Positions 8,624 to 16,200 of a stretch of DNA of 52,885 nt are shown here, piece after piece (position 1 is the first letter of the stretch; the number at the start of each line of letters is the position of its first letter). Where the stretch lies: IMG/VR virus record IMGVR_UViG_3300033144_005399, positions 1 to 52,885 of that record, one strand, 5' to 3'. A model generated the notes under the pieces. The model ran no database searches. It was not told where the DNA came from and saw only the letters and a list, made by a program, of their open reading frames with translations. This DNA is from a virus. A program made the translations under genes and the position numbers.

Positions 8624-10795
8624 ATGGGGCTTTACGAGGACATCCGAGGAGCGACAGGCACTGGGCTGACGAGGCTCGGCGACTGGATGGCGGGAAGCGA
8701 CGACGACGTTTCCAAATCGGACATGAACGAGGTGCTCGCGAAGTCGGGCATGGGTCTGCCCGATCCGACTGAAGAGAAGCCCCGCGCTCTATTTCATGAT
8801 CCGTATTCGGTCATGGATTGGGGAGGCTGGCGACAGCGACCGTCGTCGCTGACGTATGAGACGCTGCGGCAGATGACGACGAGCAACACGGTCATCGCCG
8901 CGATCCTCAATCTGCGCATTCACCAAGTCGGTGCGTTCTGCCGACCGCAGCAAGGTAAGTACGACCGCGGATACCGAGTCATCCTCCGCGACCGGCGCGA
9001 CCAGAAGAAGGCGATGACGCCGGGCGAGCAGAAGGAAGCGGACGCCATCGAGCGCATGCTGGAGTCGACGGGCATGATGCTCCCCGACGAGCGCCCGAGC
9101 GACCGCGACAACTTCCGCTCGTTCAGCAAAAAGTCTGTGCGCGATGTGCTCACGTATGACCAGTGGTGCTTCGAGAAGATCCGCGACCGCAAGGGACGCG
9201 TGTCGCGCTTCATCGCGCTGCCTTCCGAGACCATCCGGCCGGCGGTATCCGACATCGAGCACATGGACCCGGCCGAGATCCGCAACCGCGTGTCGCACGT
9301 GCAGGTCTACGAGAACACCGTCATCGCGGAGTTCGCATCCGATGATCTCGCGTGGTGCGTGATGAACCCGCGCAGCGACCTGCGCACGAACGGTTTCGGC
9401 TTCAGCTTCACCGAGCAGATCGTTCGGCTCGTCACGTCGTGGCTGTTCGGCTTCGAATACAACACGAAGTTCTTCACGCAGGGCTCAGCGATCAAAGGAC
9501 TGCTCAACATCAAGGGCGCGATCCCCGATCGTCAAATGCGAGCTTTTCGTCGAATGTGGTACTCGCAACTTGCGAGCATACAGAACGCCTGGAAAACGCC
9601 GATCCTGAACTCCGACGACATCCAGTGGGTATCCATGCACTCGGCAAACCGAGAGATGGAGTACGCCGCCTGGATGGATTGGTTGTGCTTGGGAGGCGAT
9701 TCGGTCATCACTACCGAGAACGGCAACTTGCCCCTGCGCGAGCTGGTCGGCCAAGAGTTCCGAATCTGGGATGGCGACGGATACCACGCAGCGCGCGCGG
9801 TCGAGACGGGCGTGCGCGAGATCGCGATGACGAAGCTGTCCAACGGCTCCGAGCTTCGGTCTTCCCCGGAGCATCTGTTCCGCGTCCGGGTCGAGGGCGT
9901 TGTGGATTGGGTAGCGCAGAAGGATCTCGTACAGGGCGACGAGGTGCTGCTCGACCCGAAGACGGCGACGCCCGACGAGACCGAGTACCCCACGGCTGTC
10001 GTGGTCGAGGCGTGGCAAACGGGGCAGAGCGAGTCGATGTTCGACGTCGAGGTGTTCAACGATCGGCATCTGTTCTTCGCGAACGGAATCGCGGTCCATA
10101 ACACGAAGCTCATCTGCGCCGTGTTCGGCATCGACCCCGTGGAGATCAACTTCATCTTCGGCGGCGGAGGATCGGCCGGCGGCGGAAGCGCGATGTTCGA
10201 TCGCCGACCGAATGCGGCCGAGGTCACCGAGAGCAAGGACAAGGGCCTGCGTCCGCTGCTCACGCACATGGAGGACCACCTCAACCAGCACATCGTCTGG
10301 GATATGAATCCCGACTTCGAGTTCTCGTGGACGGGCTTCGACGCGGCGGCTGAAGCGGTCGAGCGCGAGGCGCGCATGACCGAGGTCACGAGGGTGAAGA
10401 CGGTCAACCAGATCCGCGCGGAGATGGATGAGCCCCCTCTCCCGGGCAAGCTCGGCGACCTGATTCTCGACCCGACCTTCTTCCAGTGGATGATGGCTCA
10501 GGAGGCCGCACAGCAGGAAGGCGGCGAGATGGGCGGCGAGATGGGCGAGGGCGGGCCCCCTGGAGCGCCTGGAGCGCCCCCGGGTGGCGCGGAGCCTCCC
10601 ATGGGCCCGACGCCTGTGGCGGCCGCTGAGGGCGGCGCTGAGGACGACGAAGAGGACTTCCTTCAGGGCATGCACCCCGGTGTCGACGACGACGACGACC
10701 ACGACGACCTGCTCGCAGCGAGCTACACGGTCATCGAGCAGACCGAGGACGTGCTACGGAAGAGCTGGTACGACGGCGATCTGGACGGAGGATAA
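8624..10795 (+). CDS. Portal protein interrupted by a mini-intein
   Basis: The 723-aa precursor gives a mature portal of about 584 aa after removal of a 139-residue intein (residues 355-493). The portal forms the dodecameric DNA entry/exit ring at one capsid vertex. Supporting segments are SYETLRQM-like LTYETLRQMTTSNTVIAAIL near residue 90, the MEYAAWMDWL segment before the intein, and KLICAVFGIDPVEINFIFGG directly after it. These read as one canonical portal block when the intein is removed. The C-terminal 200 residues are Gly/Pro-rich and acidic. L-x-K-S junctions occur near both ends (VLAKSGMG at about residues 36-43; DVLRKSWYDGD at the C-terminus), consistent with maturation trimming, which is inferred. 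Confidence 0.92.
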   Translation: MGLYEDIRGATGTGLTRLGDWMAGSDDDVSKSDMNEVLAKSGMGLPDPTEEKPRALFHDPYSVMDWGGWRQRPSSLTYETLRQMTTSNTVIAAILNLRIHQVGAFCRPQQGKYDRGYRVILRDRRDQKKAMTPGEQKEADAIERMLESTGMMLPDERPSDRDNFRSFSKKSVRDVLTYDQWCFEKIRDRKGRVSRFIALPSETIRPAVSDIEHMDPAEIRNRVSHVQVYENTVIAEFASDDLAWCVMNPRSDLRTNGFGFSFTEQIVRLVTSWLFGFEYNTKFFTQGSAIKGLLNIKGAIPDRQMRAFRRMWYSQLASIQNAWKTPILNSDDIQWVSMHSANREMEYAAWMDWLCLGGDSVITTENGNLPLRELVGQEFRIWDGDGYHAARAVETGVREIAMTKLSNGSELRSSPEHLFRVRVEGVVDWVAQKDLVQGDEVLLDPKTATPDETEYPTAVVVEAWQTGQSESMFDVEVFNDRHLFFANGIAVHNTKLICAVFGIDPVEINFIFGGGGSAGGGSAMFDRRPNAAEVTESKDKGLRPLLTHMEDHLNQHIVWDMNPDFEFSWTGFDAAAEAVEREARMTEVTRVKTVNQIRAEMDEPPLPGKLGDLILDPTFFQWMMAQEAAQQEGGEMGGEMGEGGPPGAPGAPPGGAEPPMGPTPVAAAEGGAEDDEEDFLQGMHPGVDDDDDHDDLLAASYTVIEQTEDVLRKSWYDGDLDGG
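9686..10102 (+). other. Mini-intein within the portal gene
   Basis: These 417 nt encode a Hint/intein domain: N-terminal CLGGDSVITTENGNLPLREL (block A with Cys1), SSPEHLFRVR (block B with its His), VEVFNDRHLFFANG (block F) and IAVHN at the end (block G, His-Asn). The +1 extein residue is Thr. At 139 residues there is no room for a homing endonuclease. All residues needed for protein splicing appear present, so it is probably active, though immobile on its own. Confidence 0.92.
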
Positions 10796-10797
10796 CG

Positions 10798-11559
10798 ATG
10801 GGCGTGCGCACCAATGTCGAGCTGACGGTTCAGATCGGGCAGGACAACCAGCTTCTCGACTTCATCTTCGATCGGGATCTCTCGGCGCTGCTCGACACGC
10901 TCGACCGCGGGACCGCGATGGTCATCTCGATGGTATCCGGCGAGACGAACTACGCCGTGCCGTTCGGCGACGTAGCCGAGGCGCGGCTGGTCTACATCGA
11001 GGCCGACGGCGAGATCGCTGTGACCTTCGGTGGCGGGCTCGCCACGGCGGCGTTCCTCACGGGCGTAGGGGGCACGTACCCGACGACGTTCGTGGGAGGC
11101 GAGACGCTCTCGCTCGACATCGACGGCACGCCCATCGCGGTGGTGTTCACCATCGCCGCGCAGCTCCTCGCGGACGTCATCAACGAGATCAACGCGGCCG
11201 CCGCGCTGCTCGGGCTCGCGCCCATCGCGAGCGACGTCGCTGGGCAGCTTCGGCTCACCAGCCTGACCACCGGCGACCCCGGTTCGACGGTCGAGGTCGT
11301 GGCGGGTGGGACCGCGCTCGCGACGCTCGGACTCACGGCGGCGACTGCGGTCGGAGTGAACGCGACGGCGGCGACCTCGCCGGTATCCGTCCGGCGCCCC
11401 GCCGATCCTGCGGGTGCGAGTGCGGCCGCGGGGGTCGACGCGTTCCTGCTCGGAACGATTCAGACGACCTCCATCACCATCGACAATACCGCAGGTCAGG
11501 ACGTGCGCGTGCGCATCGCACTCGCTGGGGATCTGGTCGCCGACCCGGCGGCGTGCTGA
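10798..11559 (+). CDS. Unknown structural protein with flagellin/hook-like beta domain
   Basis: This 253-aa protein starts two bases after the portal stop. It is rich in Ala, Gly, Thr and Val. The centre (TLSLDIDGTPIAVVFTIAAQLLADVINEIN, then GSTVEVVAGGTALATLGLT) resembles the beta-rich insertion domains found in flagellar hook-associated proteins and in some phage sheath and decoration proteins. In these, an xVxIDGxxxxVxF strand pair is followed by a helix bearing AxxINA. A C-terminal beta segment (TTSITIDNTAGQDVRVRIAL) looks like a capsid- or tail-associated beta sandwich. No enzyme motif is seen. Its place between portal and the Mu F-like gene suggests a head or neck accessory protein. Confidence 0.6.
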   Translation: MGVRTNVELTVQIGQDNQLLDFIFDRDLSALLDTLDRGTAMVISMVSGETNYAVPFGDVAEARLVYIEADGEIAVTFGGGLATAAFLTGVGGTYPTTFVGGETLSLDIDGTPIAVVFTIAAQLLADVINEINAAAALLGLAPIASDVAGQLRLTSLTTGDPGSTVEVVAGGTALATLGLTAATAVGVNATAATSPVSVRRPADPAGASAAAGVDAFLLGTIQTTSITIDNTAGQDVRVRIALAGDLVADPAAC

Positions 11560-11566
11560 GCGCTCT

Positions 11567-13255
11567 GTGGAAGAGACGCCGCAGGGGGTACAGCACGAGG
11601 TACCAGCGGACGACCGGCTTCGGAAAGCGACCGGTGAAGATCGGACGTTCGACACGCACCCCGCGATGTCGGAGCTGCACACCGCTGTCGGCATCGCGTA
11701 CAAAGCGCAGTTCAAGCGCATGCTGGAAGTCATCGAGGAGTACGTGGATCGCGTCGTACTGCTGCGCCCCGGTCCGCATCTGTTCACGCCGACCGACTTC
11801 GAAAAGATCCGCAGCATCATTCGCGACTTCCATCTCGCGTTCGTCATCGGCGTGGTGCATCCCGAAGCCGCAGCTCCTCGCATCGTTCAGGGGCTCATCG
11901 ACAAGGGGATACTGCCGAGCGATCTCGCCTTCACGTTTCAGCCGCCCTCGCCGCGCGTGCTGCCGCCGCAACGGCTGAGCCTCATCGACACCAGCTTCGA
12001 GTACGGGCGCTCGCTGCTTCCGTTGCGCGAGCACCGACGCGCACCGTCTGACGAGTCGCTCGTGCAGTTCGAAGCGCGACGCCCGGTGCCTCTGTCGATC
12101 GAAGAGCGGGCGGCGCGCGATTGGGCGCGCATGAGCGCGGCGACGCACATCACCGGTCTCGGTGATCGGTTCTCTGGGGACTTCACAACGCGTGCGGTCG
12201 AAGAGGACCGTGCGCAGCGGAAGCGCTACGAGAAGGTCGTGCGCGAAGCCGTCTCGACCAGTGCCAAAAAGCGAACGAGCTGGCGTTCCATCGCGAGTGA
12301 GATCGGGCAGAAGACCGGCGACTGGTCGCGCAACCTCGGCCGCATCGCGGCGACGGAATCGCAGGGCGCGATGCAGGCGGGTATCGTCGAAGGGCTGAAG
12401 AAGCGCGAGCAGAAGAAGCCCGAGGAGATCTATGTCGCGAAGCAACCGGCCCCTGACGCGTGCGACGACTGCGTGCGGCTGCATCTCGTTGGCGCGACGC
12501 GAGGCGCACCGCCGCGGATCTTCAAGCTCAGCGATTTGGAAGCGAACGGGACGAACATCGGGAAGACGCGCCCAGCCTGGCAAGCCGTCGTCGGCGCGAC
12601 CCACCCGTGGTGCGGGTGCGACCTAGTGCACGTGCCCGAAGGCTGGATGTTCGATGCGGACGGCAGCCTCGTGCCCGAGTTCATGACCCGCTCCGGGTAC
12701 CTGGAATCCGATCTGCGCAAAGCGATGGACATGACCTACGGCGACGCGGTGCCGCTGCACGGTATCTCGGTGCGCGTCGGTGACCCGACGGTGCGCGAAG
12801 AGATCGAGCGCATCATCGCGATCACACCGCGCGAGGTCTTCGACAAGCGCGTCGGCGTGACGTTGGTGACGACTGACATCCCGCGCGTGCAGAACCCGCT
12901 CGAAGAGCATGACTTTGCGTATTGGACTGCGAACGAGATCCGGCTCATGAACAATCTGCCCGCGGGGAAGATCGAGCGCGTGCTGCCGCACGAGATCGGG
13001 CACTCTCTGAACGTGTACCTCATGAACCAGCTCGGCGGAGTGAAGCCCGTGCGTGCGTGGCATGACAAGCTGTGGAAGATCAGCCAAGAGGAGGGCTTCG
13101 TCAGCGACTACGCGAAGAAGCTGCCGATCGAGAACGCTGCCGAGGTCACGATGCTCTACCTCTACAACCGTGCGCGGCTCATGGTCGTGTTCCCGCGACA
13201 GTTCGCGTTCGTCCACAAGGCGTACCGCGCCATCTTCAGGAAGAAGGCGGCGTGA
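11567..13255 (+). CDS. Mu F-like head morphogenesis protein with C-terminal metallopeptidase
   Basis: From GTG 11567, eight nt after the previous stop, the product is 562 aa; ATG 11666 is an alternative start. Residues about 35-350 match phage Mu F/SPP1 gp7-type minor head proteins. They include a helical N-terminal half, IAATESQGAMQAGIVEGL, then CDDCVRLHL and a HPWCGCDLVHVP metal-binding cluster, usual for this family. These proteins bind the portal and can be packaged and injected. The C-terminal 170 residues add a zincin domain: LPHEIGHSLN (HEIGH at residues 475-479), then SDYAKKLPIENAAEVTML, where the Glu of AAE is the expected third zinc ligand. This resembles anthrax lethal factor-type peptidases. 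Mu F proteins with variable C-terminal effectors are a known phage toxin architecture. LRKA occurs near the N-terminus. It overlaps the next start by one base (TGATG). Confidence 0.88.
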   Translation: MEETPQGVQHEVPADDRLRKATGEDRTFDTHPAMSELHTAVGIAYKAQFKRMLEVIEEYVDRVVLLRPGPHLFTPTDFEKIRSIIRDFHLAFVIGVVHPEAAAPRIVQGLIDKGILPSDLAFTFQPPSPRVLPPQRLSLIDTSFEYGRSLLPLREHRRAPSDESLVQFEARRPVPLSIEERAARDWARMSAATHITGLGDRFSGDFTTRAVEEDRAQRKRYEKVVREAVSTSAKKRTSWRSIASEIGQKTGDWSRNLGRIAATESQGAMQAGIVEGLKKREQKKPEEIYVAKQPAPDACDDCVRLHLVGATRGAPPRIFKLSDLEANGTNIGKTRPAWQAVVGATHPWCGCDLVHVPEGWMFDADGSLVPEFMTRSGYLESDLRKAMDMTYGDAVPLHGISVRVGDPTVREEIERIIAITPREVFDKRVGVTLVTTDIPRVQNPLEEHDFAYWTANEIRLMNNLPAGKIERVLPHEIGHSLNVYLMNQLGGVKPVRAWHDKLWKISQEEGFVSDYAKKLPIENAAEVTMLYLYNRARLMVVFPRQFAFVHKAYRAIFRKKAA

Positions 13256-16200
13256 TGGCTATCGCTACCATCGCAGAGCTGCACGCCTTCGCGACCGGCG
13301 GGCCTTTCATCGGGCCACGCGGTGGAAAGTGGGCAGACGCAAAGCGCACCATCCCGTGGAAGGACGCGCCTGCGGATCGAGCAAAGGCTCGCGCGAAGGA
13401 GAAGCGCGCTGCACGGCGCGAGAAGCGCGAGCCCGGCGAGTGGGCGACCTCCCCCGAGGCGAAGGTTGCCACGCTGGACGCGGGCTCAGGCGAGCGGCTG
13501 TACCGGCTGTCAGCAGACGGGTACGACGTGCACTGGCACCACGAGAAGCACGGCTGGCGCGAGGTGGTGAACTACGACCAGAAGCAGAAGGTGAAGGAGC
13601 ACTTCGACCCGTCGCTGAAACGGACCGAGCCGCGTCCCGATCCATACGCACCCGAGCCCGAGGACGAAGACACCGGGCACCGCATGGGTCACCAGCCGTC
13701 GAAGTACGCGCCCGCGCACGCGTTGGAGAGTGTGCAGCCGGGCATCCTGAATGAGCCTCACCACTACACTGCGTTTCGCGAACAGCTCCGCGAGTTCTGG
13801 CCGAAGTTGAAGGCAGCGCAGGGCAACCCCGACGCGAAGATCACGATCTACCGCGCGCTGCCGAAGGGGAAGGAAGCGTTCGCTACCGGCGATTGGGTAT
13901 CTCTCTCCCGCATGTACGCGCAGGATCATGCCGAGGGCGAAAAGGGCTGGCGCGTAGCGGCGGTCGACGTTCCGCTCCGCGACTTGCATTGGGCGGGCGA
14001 TGACCTTGCCGAGTGGGGCTACTTCGGCAGTGACCTGAAGAAGGCCGGGCCTTTCATCGGACCTCGCGGTGGAAAGTGGGCAGACGCAAAGCGCACCATC
14101 CCGTGGAAGAAGAAGAAGCCGAAGAAGCGCGCGAAGCCGAAGAAGCGCGCGAAGCCGAAGCCGGAGCCGAAGACGGAGCCCGACGCAGGCGAGGCATGCG
14201 GTAGCTGCTACGAAGATGCCGCGAGCGCGATCAGCGCCCCGTTCGATGAGACGTTCGCGGACTGGAAGCTCGTGCACGGGCGTCCGCGCCTGACGCGCCC
14301 CCCGTTCGTGCGCTTCGGTCACGCGTGGCTGGAGAAGGGAGATACCGTCTACGACGCGGCCAGCGGTCGAACGCTGTCGAAGGCGCTCTACTACCACTCG
14401 GGTCAGATCACCGATGAGGAGCGCTACACGTACACGCGCACCGAAGCGCGCTTCATGATCGTCAAGCACCAGCATTGGGGACCGTGGGATGGCGTCGAGG
14501 CGAAGGGTCTCGGCTTCTCGTCTGAGCACGACGACCTGGAGAAGGGCCGTAAGCTCCACTACCGCACGAAGTTCCAAGGGCTGCCGATCAGCGTCGAGAA
14601 CCGTGCGGGCTCGCGGAGATACTGGACCGAGAGCAAGAGCGGTGAGTCGGGCAGCACGAAGATGATCGTCCCATACGGCTACATCCGTGGGTTCATCGGC
14701 AAAGACGGCGATGAGATCGATGTGTTCGTCGGGCCCGACAAAAAGAGCGAGCGCGTGTTCATCGTGAACCAGCGCGCGTCGGTCGACCTGCGCAAGTTCG
14801 ACGAGCACAAGGTGATGCTCGGCTTCGGTTCGGTATCCGCTGCGAAGAGCGCGTACCTGAAGCACTACGACAAGCGCGGCCCGAGCTTCCTGGGTTCGAT
14901 CCGTCAGTGGACGATGAGCCGGTTCAAGCGATGGCTCGAAGGCGGCAACCTGAGCGAGCCCGCGGCGAAGAGCGCATGGGAAGACGAGCTTCACAAGGCC
15001 GGTCCGTTCGTGGGTCCGCGTGGTGGGCTGTGGGCTGACGCGAAGCATACGATCTCATGGCGCGAGAGCATCGGGCGCGAGGGTCCGCGCACAGGTGCGA
15101 TCAGTGTTCCCGATGCGGCCGTGCATGCCGCTGTCGATGACTTGCTGTCGAAGCCGGGGCTGTCGTTCGGGGTCGTGCCCCGCAGTGGGGACAGAGACGT
15201 TACATCGCGGTGGAAGACGCGAGTGCAGTTCAAGGACGCGCGCGGAAAGGCACGCGAGATACTGGTGCGGGTGCAGCACGACCCGAGGCTGACCCATGAA
15301 CACCGTCGCGGGGGTTCTGGGATCAGTGGGCAGTACCAGAGCCAGTTCCAGACGTACATCGATCCGAAGACGAAGAAGCAAGAGGGTGTGATCACAGACC
15401 ACATCGAGCTGAATCTGCGTGCGGGAGATTGGGGTAAGGAAAAGCTCGCGAGCGCGATGCGCGACGTGCTGTCGCACGAGCTGACGCACGCTGCTGACCC
15501 GTGGCTCGCGGAAGCGACGAAGCGGCACTCGCAGTCGCCTGAAAAGGGCAGCCCCGTTCTCAGCGGAAGAACTACCGGCTTCCGGTCGGCCTACGTCGCC
15601 TATTTGAATCAGCCGGTAGAGGTCACAGCAACCATTCAGCAGATCAAGCGCGAGATCACCGACGTGAGGGTCGCAGCCGAGATCAAGGATGACCCTGAGT
15701 GGATGCGCCCCGAGTTCCTGCTCGGATACTCAGACCGATGGAAGAAGGTCGGCGAGCACTACACCGAGAAGAACAAGCGGCGGGTGCTGCGCGCGATCTT
15801 CGACATGCGTGAGTCGCTGCTCGCGGGAACGACGAAGCCGATCGCGAAGGCCGGTGTGCTCTACGTTCCGCTCGCGAAAGCGGGCCCCTTCGTAGGTCCG
15901 CGTGGAGGGTTGTGGGCTGACGCGAAGCACACCATCGCGTGGCGCGCGAACTACATGAACCGCGAGCGCAACGAAGCGCGCATCGAAGCGCTCGGTCGCC
16001 AGCTCGGCCGCGCCATCAAAGAGGGCAAGGAATCGGATCGTCGGTACGCGGCGAAGGCGCTCGAAGCGGACCACGGCGTGCCGGTCCATCATGAAGCGAA
16101 GGGTGAGCCGCCGAAGCCGCCGCCGAAGCTGAAGAAGAGGCTCTTCCACAGCGCACCCGCGCACGTGATGGAGAGCATCCAAGAGAACGGGCTCGTACCG

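Noticed and set aside
13072-13254. Upstream in-frame extension of the giant protein from 13072
   Set aside because: It overlaps the zinc-peptidase end of the Mu F-like gene; the ATG at 13255 overlaps the stop codon as at many other junctions and begins the first cassette segment.
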